From positions 586,056 to 650,055 of the forward strand of contig NZ_LMUP01000004.1 in the NCBI RefSeq assembly GCF_009765875.1: 64,000 nt of DNA, read 5' to 3'. A program made the position numbers and the translations under genes. The notes under the pieces were generated by a model. The model made no database searches and was not told the DNA's origin. It worked only from the letters and a program-made list of their open reading frames with translations. This stretch comes from Pedobacter sp. L105. Its GTDB lineage: Bacteria; Bacteroidota; Bacteroidia; Sphingobacteriales; Sphingobacteriaceae. Below, piece by piece: positions 18,443 through 28,173 of the stretch (position 1 is its first letter; each line of letters starts with the position of its first letter).

Positions 18443-21048
18443 GTACGGTTAAGGTTATTCGTTTGGTTCAGCACATCATTTGCCTCAAACTTTAAACTGA
18501 TCTGCTTACTTTTCAGGAACATTTTTTCAACATTCCCTCCAAGGATTAAAGTATTGGCACCAGGCAGGCTATAGCCTGAATTCACTGTCTTTACAGCCGT
18601 TGCAGAAACTCTTAAACTGCCAGTAATAAAAAACCTTGTATCGCCACTTACAACCCAGGTCTGTATTCTATTAGGGGTTGTGGAGGCCAGGGAATAGCTA
18701 TTGTCTACGTAGCTATAATTCAACTCTGTATTCAACGTCACCCATTTCTGGCTGATCTTCAGTCCGGCAGACTGGTTAATGTTAACCCCGTTGGAAAAAT
18801 TCTTCATCCCGTCCGAAAAAGATACCCGGTGGTCATAACCAAGTATTCCTCTCACCTGGATAGTATATTTGTTTTTATCGAGAGGTAAAGTCCATAAATA
18901 GTTACCATTGGTTCCATAATTCCCGTTCGTATTTTGATAACGCGTTTGCTGTTTTAAGCCATTGAGCGTATCAGGAATAAGGATGGTGTTGCTTACTACT
19001 TTATTTTGTGTAGCACTACCGCCAATTCCAAGCTGCAAAGCACTTCCATTGCCCGTATTCACATGGCGATAGCTTAAGTTAATGATATGGTTTAAAGCTG
19101 CTTTTAAATCAGGGTTTCCAATGACCACATTCTGCAGGTTTTGAGTATTAGGTACGGGCTGCAGCTGGCTAAGATTAGGCCTAACGGTGTTTTCAGTATA
19201 ATAAAAGCTGAAGACATTGGCTTTGGAAGGTATAAAGTTTAGCCGCGCCACAGGGAACAGCGTAAAACCAGGACGGTTAATTTTAGCAGATTGCCCATCA
19301 TAACCACCCGTAAGCAGATAGGGTTGTGCATTGATGCCTAAGCTGTAATTCAGTTTTTTGGTATCATAACGATAAGTTGCACCCAGCGTATGCTGGATAA
19401 ATGCTGAGCTATACCTGTTGCTCAGCGAATCTATCCGGCTCGTTAAACCATTGTTATCGATAGCGGAGGTTTCCAGTCCGGTGCTATTATGGTTAAATGA
19501 AAAATTATAGCTAAGATCTAAATGTTTTTTTATCAGTGAATCTTTCAGATTTCCCAGCGGTTCTGTATAGGTAAAAACAGCATTTAAGCTAAGGTTACGG
19601 TTACGGCTGTCTACCAGCTGATTCAATAGCGAATCTTTGAGCGGTTCACCAGTAGTCGGATTAAAATAGCCGATCTGGTTATTCGAATCATTGCTATTAT
19701 GATTTTTACCCGAATTGGCTTTTACAGTCATTGAAATCAATCTGCCTTTTTTCTTGAGCTTATGGCTTAAATTAAAATCTGCATCAATGACAGGAACATG
19801 TGTATCAGAATGGTTAATTGAATTTAAATTCTGCCTGATTAGTCCGCTTTGCTGGGAATCGTAGATACTATTACCTACCGTGCCTATAAGTGTACCAGTA
19901 ATATTTCCCCGCATAAAATCATCCTTATCCTGCGATTGCATACCCAGGTAGAGGTTATGGTTATTCACCTTGTTGACACTCTCACTGCTGGATTGGGTAT
20001 AAAGTGTTCCCATGGAACTGATAGTTTCTCTGTAGTTCTGATATGCATTAGCACTATGGTCATAACCGAAGTTATAGCCACCACTTAAAACCAGCTTTTT
20101 CCCAAACTTATCACGATAATTTACCCCCGTATTGACATTGGTGTTCATTCCGGTACCATTATTTAAATTGGTACCATTTCCATTTATTCCTATTTGTTTT
20201 GTGTTTTTCCACACATAATCACTAAATGATAAACCATAACGATCGCTGGTTCCTGCATTTGCACTAACATTACCAAACGTGCCACTATTCTTATTAGATT
20301 TCAGCACCACGTTCAGTAATTTCTGGGGCTCCCCTTCTTTTATACCCGTAAAATTTGCCTCATCTCCATAATCATCCACTACCTGGATCTTATCTACCAG
20401 TCCGGCGGGCAGGCGGGAAATAAATTCTTTCACATTTCCAGTAAAAAAATCTTTCCCGTTAACCCGGATTTTGGTCAGTGGTTTTCCTGATGCGGTCACG
20501 TTGCCATCCTTATCTATAACCATTCCCGGCAATTGTTTAAGGAGATCTTCCACCCTGTCCTGATCGTGAATGGCATAAGATGAAGCGTTATACTCCACTG
20601 TATCCTGCATCACACGTACAGGCAATATTTTCCCCTTAATACGCACTTCTTTTAATTGCAGCGGGTCTGCCTGTAAGGTAACTAAAGGCAGCTGCAATAA
20701 CTCATGCCCCGTTTTAATGGTATAGTTTTTATAATAGGGAAGATAACCTATACTGCGCACCATCAGCAGAAAAGTATCGCCCTTAAAATCGGTAAACCTA
20801 AACCTGCCGGCAGAATCTGTTGTGGTATTTAAAGTATCCTTACCTGCTATGAGGCGGATACTGGCACTGGGGATACCAACTTTTGTGGTATCTTTTACCG
20901 TACCAAGCAGCTGAATACGATTCTGGGCATAGGCTTCAGAATGATAAAAGATACTTAGCACTGCCAATAAAATCAATAAAGCGTTTGTCTTCAAAATTAT
21001 TAACGTGATTCTCCAAAAATGCCGAAACTTGTGCAATTTATATATCAA
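18346..21048 (-). CDS. Outer-membrane beta-barrel protein with carboxypeptidase-like N-domain
   Basis: This is a TonB-receptor-like barrel of the OMP_b-brl_3 type. A long hydrophobic N-terminus ends at AYAQ. A carboxypeptidase-regulatory-like domain (about 47-130: LGTVKDTTKVGIPSASIRLI) follows, then a plug-like region DRVEDLLKQLPGMVIDKDGN...TKIRVNGKDFFTGN. The large Asn/Ser-rich barrel ends in Phe. At 900 residues it is typical of the group. There is no SusD partner, so it is not a standard PUL transporter; the ligand is unknown. The last codons (GAT TTC TGA) come from a duplicated fragment, so the extreme C-terminus may have been rewritten. Confidence 0.85.
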   Translation of the reverse strand: MIYKLHKFRHFWRITLIILKTNALLILLAVLSIFYHSEAYAQNRIQLLGTVKDTTKVGIPSASIRLIAGKDTLNTTTDSAGRFRFTDFKGDTFLLMVRSIGYLPYYKNYTIKTGHELLQLPLVTLQADPLQLKEVRIKGKILPVRVMQDTVEYNASSYAIHDQDRVEDLLKQLPGMVIDKDGNVTASGKPLTKIRVNGKDFFTGNVKEFISRLPAGLVDKIQVVDDYGDEANFTGIKEGEPQKLLNVVLKSNKNSGTFGNVSANAGTSDRYGLSFSDYVWKNTKQIGINGNGTNLNNGTGMNTNVNTGVNYRDKFGKKLVLSGGYNFGYDHSANAYQNYRETISSMGTLYTQSSSESVNKVNNHNLYLGMQSQDKDDFMRGNITGTLIGTVGNSIYDSQQSGLIRQNLNSINHSDTHVPVIDADFNLSHKLKKKGRLISMTVKANSGKNHNSNDSNNQIGYFNPTTGEPLKDSLLNQLVDSRNRNLSLNAVFTYTEPLGNLKDSLIKKHLDLSYNFSFNHNSTGLETSAIDNNGLTSRIDSLSNRYSSAFIQHTLGATYRYDTKKLNYSLGINAQPYLLTGGYDGQSAKINRPGFTLFPVARLNFIPSKANVFSFYYTENTVRPNLSQLQPVPNTQNLQNVVIGNPDLKAALNHIINLSYRHVNTGNGSALQLGIGGSATQNKVVSNTILIPDTLNGLKQQTRYQNTNGNYGTNGNYLWTLPLDKNKYTIQVRGILGYDHRVSFSDGMKNFSNGVNINQSAGLKISQKWVTLNTELNYSYVDNSYSLASTTPNRIQTWVVSGDTRFFITGSLRVSATAVKTVNSGYSLPGANTLILGGNVEKMFLKSKQISLKFEANDVLNQTNNLNRTISDNTISESRSNQISRYFILSFSWRPENFDF

Positions 21049-21129
21049 CTAAAATTAAATTTACTAAATAGAAAATCAAACCCCGATTATTCTACATATC
21101 CGGTTTTTAAGTTAAGCCTGTTAAATGAT

Positions 21130-21137
21130 TAACTTTG
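21130..21137 (+). promoter_or_regulatory. Candidate -7 box for the lysR-type gene
   Basis: TAACTTTG matches TAnnTTTG. It lies inside the first codons of the longest reading frame, which supports the downstream ATG at 21155 as the true start; the leader would then be only about 10 nt. Confidence 0.4.
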
Positions 21138-21154
21138 TATCAGGACACAGAAAT

Positions 21155-22048
21155 ATGGTTAATTTAGAATGGTACCGAACGTTTAAGGCAATATACAAAA
21201 CTGGAACCCTGACAGGTGCAGCGGAATCACTATTCATCTCCCAGCCGGGGGTAAGTTTACACCTGAGTTCACTGGAAAGTTATGTAGGTTATAAATTATT
21301 TGATCGTACAGGCAGGAAAATGGTGCCTACTGAAAAAGGCAAGGTGTTTTATAATTTCATTATAGAAGCATTAGGAAAATTAGAAGAAGCCGAAAAAAAC
21401 TTCCAGAAGAGCACCGAAAAACACACCCCTACCATCAGTGTTGGTATGTGTTTTGAAACCTTCCAGATCACGCTGGAACCTTATGTTTCTTCTCTTCCAT
21501 TTAACCTGATCATCCAGTTTGGGGAATACCCGGAAATGCTGGAAAACCTGGATAAAGGGATCCTCGATCTGATCATTACTCCTCAAACCGGCACTACAAC
21601 CAATATTGAACATGAAGCTTTTTCTTCTGAACGAATTGTACTGCTTGGCGGGATCAATGTTGACCAAACGGAGTTTAACCAGCTGCTCGAAAAAGGAGAC
21701 CGGAACGAATTGGTGGAATGGCTGAAAAAACATAAATGGTATGGAACGACGGGAGATATGGAACATCTGCGCCGGTTCTGGCAGCTGAATTTTAATAAAT
21801 ATCCAGATTTCAGGCCAAATTATATTGTCCCTAACCTGAATTCTATTGTCCGTTGTTTAAGCGGCGGAACAGGGCTTGCCGTTATCCCTAATCACTTAGG
21901 CAAAAAGGAAATTGAGGAAGAACAGGTAAAAGTGATTTGGGAAGGGAGCCCGGTTTTAGAAAACACGCTGTATTTTGCCACCAGAAAAAAGAGTCAGTAT
22001 GCAGAGGAAATCAAGGTGATTAAGGAACTGATCAGAAAGGTGATGTAG
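21155..22048 (+). CDS. LysR-family transcriptional regulator
   Basis: The LysR winged helix is at the N-terminus: LEWYRTFKAIYKTGTLTGAAESLFISQPGVSLHLSSLE, with the recognition helix around SQPGVSLHL. A periplasmic-binding-like effector domain follows (ISVGMCFETFQ ... LDLIITPQTG ... VRCLSGGTGLAVIP). The start at 21155 is preferred to 21125: LysR proteins normally begin close to the first helix, and a promoter-like box lies between the two ATGs. It is divergent from the barrel gene, which could be its target. The effector is unknown. Confidence 0.88.
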   Translation: MVNLEWYRTFKAIYKTGTLTGAAESLFISQPGVSLHLSSLESYVGYKLFDRTGRKMVPTEKGKVFYNFIIEALGKLEEAEKNFQKSTEKHTPTISVGMCFETFQITLEPYVSSLPFNLIIQFGEYPEMLENLDKGILDLIITPQTGTTTNIEHEAFSSERIVLLGGINVDQTEFNQLLEKGDRNELVEWLKKHKWYGTTGDMEHLRRFWQLNFNKYPDFRPNYIVPNLNSIVRCLSGGTGLAVIPNHLGKKEIEEEQVKVIWEGSPVLENTLYFATRKKSQYAEEIKVIKELIRKVM

Positions 22049-22063
22049 TAATTATTATAAAGT

Positions 22064-22102
22064 AAAAAAAGCGCCTGCCTTAAAAAAGACAGGCGCTGTA
22101 AA
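22064..22102 (-). terminator. Intrinsic terminator of the tldD/pmbA operon
   Basis: The AGCGCCTG / CAGGCGCT stem extends by CTT/AAG past one mismatch. On the minus strand it is followed by a run of seven T (22064-22070), as expected for termination of the long minus operon. Confidence 0.75.
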
Positions 22103-22110
22103 AATCGTTC

Positions 22111-23448
22111 TTAAACCGCGTCAGACAACGAAGTAAAAGTAAAGTCCCTGATCTTCAACGGAGGAAGCAAATAATTCTGATTAGATTCTGCGCTAACCGT
22201 CCTTTCTGCTTTTCCCATTTCATCCAGGTTATTCAGCATGATCACCGGGCTTTCATTGAAGCGGAAATTCTTTACCGGAAACTTGATTTCACCGTTCTCT
22301 ATATAAAATGTACCATCCCTGGTTAAACCTGTTAACAACAATGTTTGTGGATCAACCGAACGGATATACCACAAACGGGTAACTAAAATTCCCTTTTCTG
22401 TTCCTTTGATCAGTTCTTCCAGTGTTTTGGTACCACCTTTCATAATGATACTACCTGGGTTGGGTATTGGTTTAATACCTGTTTTAGCTGCCCAATAGCG
22501 GGAAGTATACATGTTTTTAACCTTTCCATTCTCTATCCAGTCGATTTTTTCCTGAGGACGGCCATCACCAGCCCATGCTGAACCAGGCAATTCCGGACTC
22601 CATGGATCTGAATAAATATTGACGCGTTCATCAACCAGCTGCTCTCCCAAACGGGTTTTTCCGCCGGGCTTACTCATAAAACTTCTTCCTTCATCAGCCT
22701 GACGTGCATCCAGGTCAAAAAACATGTTTTCCAACATTACCGCAACTGCCGTAGGTTCCAAAATAACGGTATACTTTCCGGGTTCAATTGCCTTGGCAGT
22801 AACAGATGACAATGCTTTTTTAGCCGCAATCTCTGTATCATGTTTCGCATTCAGCTTACTGAAATCATTATACCCACGGGTAGCGTATCCAGAACCTTTA
22901 CCGTCTGAAGTGCGCATGGTAATATTAAAAGCAACATCTGTCGAAGTATCATAAGCAAATAACCCCTTGCTGTTCATCAGCGCACTATAACTGGCGCTGT
23001 TTTCAAGGAAACCAGCCGCATTCAGCTTATTTTCCTTAGACACTGCCAAACTCTGCGCTACTGCATCTGCCCTTTCTTTAGGACCAACAGCTGCAGTAAT
23101 TTCAGAAAATGCCGGTGATTGCGGACCATAGGTCTGCGGGCCAAGCAATGTCATATATTCAGGATTTTCCGGGGCCAGCTTAGCCAGCTCTTCCGATCTT
23201 TTTACTACTTTTTCGAGCGAAGCATCATCATATTCGTTGATTGTGGCTACACCAGATTTTTTGCCGAAGGCAGAAGTGACCTGTAAAGTGGTGGTACTCA
23301 CAGCACCGCTGGTGTTTACAGAATTGCGGGCATAACGGATATTACCGCCATCCGAACCGCTGATATATACAGTACATTCGTCTGCTTTTGAGTAGCCTAG
23401 TACTTTAGTTAAAATTACTTTGGCTTGTTCTTTAGTTAGTATTGGCAT
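22111..23448 (-). CDS. TldE/PmbA-family protein, copy 1
   Basis: This is the non-catalytic partner of a TldD-type metalloprotease; TldD/TldE heterodimers cleave unfolded peptides and process some ribosomal peptides. It has the PmbA/TldE architecture, with the C-terminal YIRSVDPQTLLLTGLTRDGTFYIENGEIK region and no HExxxH. It begins with MPILTKEQAKVIL, without signal peptide. Its ATG lies 5 bp after the tldD copy 1 stop. It is the last gene of the moxR operon and is followed by a terminator. It is closely similar to the copy at 25167, most strongly in the last 120 residues. Confidence 0.88.
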   Translation of the reverse strand: MPILTKEQAKVILTKVLGYSKADECTVYISGSDGGNIRYARNSVNTSGAVSTTTLQVTSAFGKKSGVATINEYDDASLEKVVKRSEELAKLAPENPEYMTLLGPQTYGPQSPAFSEITAAVGPKERADAVAQSLAVSKENKLNAAGFLENSASYSALMNSKGLFAYDTSTDVAFNITMRTSDGKGSGYATRGYNDFSKLNAKHDTEIAAKKALSSVTAKAIEPGKYTVILEPTAVAVMLENMFFDLDARQADEGRSFMSKPGGKTRLGEQLVDERVNIYSDPWSPELPGSAWAGDGRPQEKIDWIENGKVKNMYTSRYWAAKTGIKPIPNPGSIIMKGGTKTLEELIKGTEKGILVTRLWYIRSVDPQTLLLTGLTRDGTFYIENGEIKFPVKNFRFNESPVIMLNNLDEMGKAERTVSAESNQNYLLPPLKIRDFTFTSLSDAV

Positions 23449-23453
23449 AATTA

Positions 23454-25091
23454 TCAGATTTTTCTACCAGTGTTGATCACATTAACTCCATTAAAACGCG
23501 CGGTGGCCGAACCGTGGGAAACTGCGCTCGACTGCATCGGCTGACCTTTTCCATCAAAGAAAGATCCTCCTAAACGGTAATCACGCTCGTCACAAACTGC
23601 CGAACAGGAATTCCAGAACTCCTGGGTATTCGACTGGTAAGCCACATCTTTTAACATGCCTACAATTTTTCCCTTGCTAATTTCGTAGAACAGCTGTCCG
23701 CCAAACTGAAAATTATAACGCTGCTGGTCGATTGAAAAAGAGCCATCGCCAACAATATAAATCCCCTTGTCAACATTTTTGATCTGATCAGCAATAGTCA
23801 ACGGTTTTTTACCTGGTTGCAGGGAAATATTCGCCATACGCTGGAATTGTACACTGCTCCAGTTATCAGCATAACAGCAGCCCTGAGAATGGTCTAATCC
23901 GATGATATGTGCCTGATCGCGGATGGCCTGATAATTAACCAAAATACCATCTTTAATGATATCCCATTTACCACACTTCACCCCCTCGTCATCGTATCCT
24001 ACTGCTCCCAATGAACCTACCTGGGTTTTATCGGCTACAATATCGACCTCTTTACTGCCATAATTGAACTTTTTAGATTCCCATTTATCCAGGGTAAGGA
24101 AACTGGTTCCTGCAAAATTAGCTTCGTAGCCCAGTACACGGTCGAGCTCTGTCGGGTGACCACAAGACTCATGAATCGTTAACCATAAGTGTGACGGATC
24201 CAGTACAAGATCGTATTTACCAGGTTCAACCGATTTGGCTTTCAACTTTTCAGCTACCTGAACGGCACCCTGTTTGGCATCTTCCACCATATCATACCGT
24301 CCTTTGTACAACACGCCCATAGCGGTCTGGATCTTATGTTCAGGTTTGGCATCCAAATATTCATATCCCATACCCATAGGGGCACTCAGTGAATTACGGG
24401 TTTCAAATTTACCCGTTTCCTTATTGATTTTAGTGATGAAAAACGTAGGCCATATTCTATGTATATCCTGATCGATATAAGAATTATCTGTAGAAGCGAA
24501 ATACTTCTGTTCATTGACCATGAAAAGAATAGAATTTACATAATCTGCACCTCCGGCCATAGCCGCAGCATTTACAGAAAGCAGGAGATCGGCCTTGTCC
24601 TTAATAGGTACTTCAAAAGCATTCTTCTCAATAGGCGCTTTCCAGGAAACTTCACCATATCCCTTCTGTTCTGCCAGCTGAACAGGAGAGGTCAGCAGCC
24701 TGGAGTTTTCTTTGGCAATAGCTACCGCCAGCTCTGCTGCTTTGGCAATCCCATCCTTATCCATTTTATCGGTTGCGGCGAAACCCCAGCTGCCATTGGC
24801 AATCACCCTGATACCGATACCATAGGATTCGGTATTGACCAGGTTCTCTACCTTATCTTCACGGGTGACCACATACTGGTTCAAGTACCTGCCAATGCGG
24901 ACGTCTGTATAGGTAGCCCCTTTACTGCGGGCGGCATTGAGTGCCACATCCGACAACATTTTTTTTACTGCGGGATCTACATATTCAAGGGATTGTTCAA
25001 TAGGGATCTCATTGCCCCATACTGGAATTGCCGGAAGCATGGCCGCAGCCGCCCCCATACCAGTTAAGTAAATAAAATTTCTGCGTTTCAA
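23454..25091 (-). CDS. TldD-family metalloprotease, copy 1 (with Tat-like signal)
   Basis: This is a zinc metalloprotease of the TldD family. The HExxxH motif is HESCGH at 307-312, within LDPSHLWLTIHESCGHPTELDR. The N-terminus MKRRNFIYLTGMGAAAAMLP has twin arginines and a hydrophobic stretch, like a Tat signal, which would place it outside the cytoplasm; E. coli TldD is cytoplasmic. The downstream gene encodes its presumed TldE partner. A 75-bp gap separates it from the upstream pmbA copy 2. It is strongly similar along its whole length to the gene at 26486. Confidence 0.9.
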   Translation of the reverse strand: MKRRNFIYLTGMGAAAAMLPAIPVWGNEIPIEQSLEYVDPAVKKMLSDVALNAARSKGATYTDVRIGRYLNQYVVTREDKVENLVNTESYGIGIRVIANGSWGFAATDKMDKDGIAKAAELAVAIAKENSRLLTSPVQLAEQKGYGEVSWKAPIEKNAFEVPIKDKADLLLSVNAAAMAGGADYVNSILFMVNEQKYFASTDNSYIDQDIHRIWPTFFITKINKETGKFETRNSLSAPMGMGYEYLDAKPEHKIQTAMGVLYKGRYDMVEDAKQGAVQVAEKLKAKSVEPGKYDLVLDPSHLWLTIHESCGHPTELDRVLGYEANFAGTSFLTLDKWESKKFNYGSKEVDIVADKTQVGSLGAVGYDDEGVKCGKWDIIKDGILVNYQAIRDQAHIIGLDHSQGCCYADNWSSVQFQRMANISLQPGKKPLTIADQIKNVDKGIYIVGDGSFSIDQQRYNFQFGGQLFYEISKGKIVGMLKDVAYQSNTQEFWNSCSAVCDERDYRLGGSFFDGKGQPMQSSAVSHGSATARFNGVNVINTGRKI

Positions 25092-25166
25092 GAGTTAATC
25101 GATTTAGGTTGTTAGGTTCCTAAATATACCAATTAAACGCAGAAATTTTATTGTTAACGAAGAATT

Positions 25167-26483
25167 TTATACTGCATCTGAGAGCGATGTAAAGGTAAAA
25201 TCCCTGATTTTCATTGGCGGAATCAGCAGGTCACCAGATCTAACCGGTTTTCCCAATGCTTCTACGTTGTTCAGCATGATCACAGGGCTTTCATTAAAGC
25301 GGAAATTCTTCACCGGGAATTTAATTTCGCCGTTTTCAATATAAAAAGTACCATCACGGGTTAAACCTGTCAGCAGCAGCGTTTGCGGATCTACAGAACG
25401 GATATACCAGAAGCGGGTCACTAAAATACCTTTCTCAGTGCTTTTGATCAGCTCTTCGAGCGACTGTGTTCCGCCTTCAATGATCATGCTTCTGCTAAAG
25501 GGCAGTGGGGCAACACCTTTTTCCTTTGCCCAATAGCGGGAGTAACTCAAATTTTTCACTACGCCTTTGTCTACCCAAACGGTTTTTTTCACTGGTAAAC
25601 CATCGTTGTTCCAGGTAGAAGACGGTAAATCAGGATTCATTGGATCAGAGTAAATGGTCACCTGCTCGTTAAAAAGCTGTTCACCGAGGCGGGTACCGCC
25701 ACCTTTTTTACTCATAAAACTTCTTCCTTCATCGGCACTTCTGGCATCAAAACCACGGAACATATTATTGATCATATCACTCGCTGCCAATGGCTCCAGG
25801 ATAACTGTATACTTTCCTGGTTCAATCGCTTTAGCCCCCACAGATCCTACGGCTTTCATCGCGGCAATTTTACTTTGCGCCAGCGTATCCAGTTTATTAA
25901 GATTATTAAAAGACTGATCAACATAACCCGAACCTGTACCTTCATGGTTCCTTACGGTTACAGAGAAAGCAACATTTGTACTTTTATTATAGGCAAATAA
26001 ACCTTTTGAATTCATTAGCGCCCTGAAACCATTTGAATTTTCAAGGAAACCCGCAGCTTCCAGTTTGGCTTCTTTGGCTACAGTAAGGCTTTTAAGCACC
26101 ATTTCTGCCCTGGTATCGGGTGTCATTGCCGCAGTTTCGGCATTATAGGTAATTGCCTCTTCAAAGGTTTGACCTTCTAAAGCAGGCATAAATTCAGGGT
26201 TTTCCGGAGAAAGCTGAGCGAGTTCTTCTGCCCTCCGCACTACTTTTTCCAGGGATACATCATCGAATTCATTGACCGTTGCCGTTCCGGTTTTTTTACC
26301 GAAAGAGGAACTTACTGCCAAACTCATATTACTGATCTCACCTGCGGTGGATACCGCATTACGCGCATAACGGATATTGCCACCGCTTGTTCCTGATAAC
26401 GTTACCTCACATTGATCGGCTTTAGAAAAACCAATTACTTTTTTTAATATAGCCTGAGCTTCTTCTTTAGTTAGTATTGACAT
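25167..26483 (-). CDS. TldE/PmbA-family protein, copy 2
   Basis: This is a paralogue of the gene at 22111, of 438 residues, with the same PmbA/TldE fold and no metal motif. It starts MSILTKEEAQAILKKVIGFSK and lies 2 bp after tldD copy 2, so the two are translated together. The stretch from STEKGILVTRFWYIRSVDPQ to FRFNESPVIMLNN is almost identical to copy 1, while synonymous sites differ throughout. That indicates selection on the protein, not recent gene conversion. It presumably forms the heterodimer with the adjacent TldD. Confidence 0.88.
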   Translation of the reverse strand: MSILTKEEAQAILKKVIGFSKADQCEVTLSGTSGGNIRYARNAVSTAGEISNMSLAVSSSFGKKTGTATVNEFDDVSLEKVVRRAEELAQLSPENPEFMPALEGQTFEEAITYNAETAAMTPDTRAEMVLKSLTVAKEAKLEAAGFLENSNGFRALMNSKGLFAYNKSTNVAFSVTVRNHEGTGSGYVDQSFNNLNKLDTLAQSKIAAMKAVGSVGAKAIEPGKYTVILEPLAASDMINNMFRGFDARSADEGRSFMSKKGGGTRLGEQLFNEQVTIYSDPMNPDLPSSTWNNDGLPVKKTVWVDKGVVKNLSYSRYWAKEKGVAPLPFSRSMIIEGGTQSLEELIKSTEKGILVTRFWYIRSVDPQTLLLTGLTRDGTFYIENGEIKFPVKNFRFNESPVIMLNNVEALGKPVRSGDLLIPPMKIRDFTFTSLSDAV

Positions 26484-26485
26484 GA

Positions 26486-28120
26486 TTAGATCTTTCTAGC
26501 TGTGTTAATAACATTTACCCCATTAAAACGTGCAGTAGAACTGCCATGCGAAACTGCATTACTCTGTGACGGCTGCCCTTTTCCATCGTTAAAAGCACCG
26601 CCCAAACGGTAATCGCTTTCATCACAAATCGCATTACATGAATTCCAGAATTCCTGAGTGTTGGACTGATAAGCAACATCATTCAGCATACCTACAATTT
26701 TACCTTCTTTGATCTCGTAGAACAGCTGACCGCCGAACTGAAAATTATAGCGTTGCTGGTCAATAGAAAAACTGCCGTTACCAATAATATAAATTCCCTT
26801 CTCTACATTCTTGATCATATCGTCTACACTTAGCTTGGCTTTACCCGGCTGCAGCGATACATTTGCCATGCGCTGAAACTGTACATCATCCCAGCCCTGA
26901 GCATAACAGCAGCCCTGAGAATGTTCCAACCCGATAATATGTGCCTGATCACGAATAGCCTGATAATTGACTAATATACCGTCTTTAATCAGGTCCCATT
27001 TACCGCATTGCACACCCTCATCGTCATAACCTACTGCTCCCAGTGAACCTACCTGTGTTTTATCGGCTACGATATTTACCAGTTTATCTCCAAAGTTGAA
27101 CTTCCCGGTTTTCCATTTATCCAGTGTAAGGAAACTGGTACCTGCATAGTTAGCCTCATAACCCAATACCCTGTCCAGCTCTGTAGGGTGACCAACAGAT
27201 TCATGGATGGTTAACCATAAATGGGAAGGATCCAGAACCAGATCATATTTTCCAGGCTCTACCGATTTGGCTTTTATTTTCAGCTCTGCATTTTTGGCTG
27301 CAGATTTAACATCTTCCAATATATCATACCTGTTTTTGTAACGGGTAACTATTCCCGGAACTTTATCTTCAGGACGCGGGCTTAGGTACTCATACCCCAT
27401 ACCCATAGGGGAGCTCAGTGCATTTACCGTTTGGAATTTGCCTGAAGCGCGGTCTATTTTGGTTACTGTAAAAGTAGGATAGATCCTGTGGATATCCTGA
27501 TCGATATAAGAACCATCTGTAGAAGCAAAATACTTCTGCTCATTTACTGCAAATAGTACGGAATTGACAAAACTTGCACCATTCTGCAGGGCGATATCAT
27601 TTACGTTTAACAGCAGATCTACTTTTTCCTTTACCGGGACGCCGAAAGTATTAATTTCTATGGGTGCCTTCCAGCTTACTTCGCCGTAACCTTTCTGGGC
27701 CGCCAGTTGTACTGATTCTCCCTGAATCTTAGCATTAGCTTTAGCCACTGCAACCGCTTGTTCTGCAGCTTTTGCCACCGCCTCTTTGGTTACGATGTTC
27801 GTAGCGGCAAAACCCCAGCATCCATTGGCAATTACGCGAATGCCAACGCCATAAGATTCGGTATTAACCACTCCCTGCACCCTTTTTTCGCGTGTAGAGA
27901 TAAATTGGTTAAGGTACCTGCCAATGCGGATATCCGAATAGGTTGCCCCTTTTGCACGGGCAGCATTCAAAGCAGCGTCTGCTAATTCTTTTTTTATCTT
28001 TACATCAACACCATCAAGTGCCTGTAAAGGATCAATTGAATTGCCTAAAGCGGCAAGGTCCTGAAGCATCAGCGCTCCAATCCCCATTCCTGAGAGGTAA
28101 ATAAAGTCTTTTCTTTTCAA
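26486..28120 (-). CDS. TldD-family metalloprotease, copy 2 (weakened Tat-like signal)
   Basis: This is a paralogue of the gene at 23454, with HExxxH present as HESVGH at 306-311, so it is predicted active. The N-terminus MKRKDFIYLSGMGIGALMLQ aligns with copy 1, but the second arginine of the pair is lysine; the hydrophobic part is retained. The two copies may therefore differ in export or localisation. It lies 53 bp after the membrane protein gene at 28174 and opens the double tldD-pmbA block. Confidence 0.9.
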   Translation of the reverse strand: MKRKDFIYLSGMGIGALMLQDLAALGNSIDPLQALDGVDVKIKKELADAALNAARAKGATYSDIRIGRYLNQFISTREKRVQGVVNTESYGVGIRVIANGCWGFAATNIVTKEAVAKAAEQAVAVAKANAKIQGESVQLAAQKGYGEVSWKAPIEINTFGVPVKEKVDLLLNVNDIALQNGASFVNSVLFAVNEQKYFASTDGSYIDQDIHRIYPTFTVTKIDRASGKFQTVNALSSPMGMGYEYLSPRPEDKVPGIVTRYKNRYDILEDVKSAAKNAELKIKAKSVEPGKYDLVLDPSHLWLTIHESVGHPTELDRVLGYEANYAGTSFLTLDKWKTGKFNFGDKLVNIVADKTQVGSLGAVGYDDEGVQCGKWDLIKDGILVNYQAIRDQAHIIGLEHSQGCCYAQGWDDVQFQRMANVSLQPGKAKLSVDDMIKNVEKGIYIIGNGSFSIDQQRYNFQFGGQLFYEIKEGKIVGMLNDVAYQSNTQEFWNSCNAICDESDYRLGGAFNDGKGQPSQSNAVSHGSSTARFNGVNVINTARKI

Positions 28121-28173
28121 AATGTTGGTTTTTAGTTTAGGTGTTACAATTTAATTGTTTTTATGCAATTGTT

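Noticed and set aside
24459..25067. 202-residue plus-strand reading frame opposite tldD copy 1
   Set aside because: It lies wholly inside a clear TldD gene, has no recognisable motif, and its counterpart opposite the paralogue is not conserved as a long frame.
22111..26483. Recent gene conversion between the two pmbA copies in their near-identical C-terminal region
   Set aside because: The DNA of the two copies differs at many synonymous sites across that region, so protein-level constraint explains the identity.
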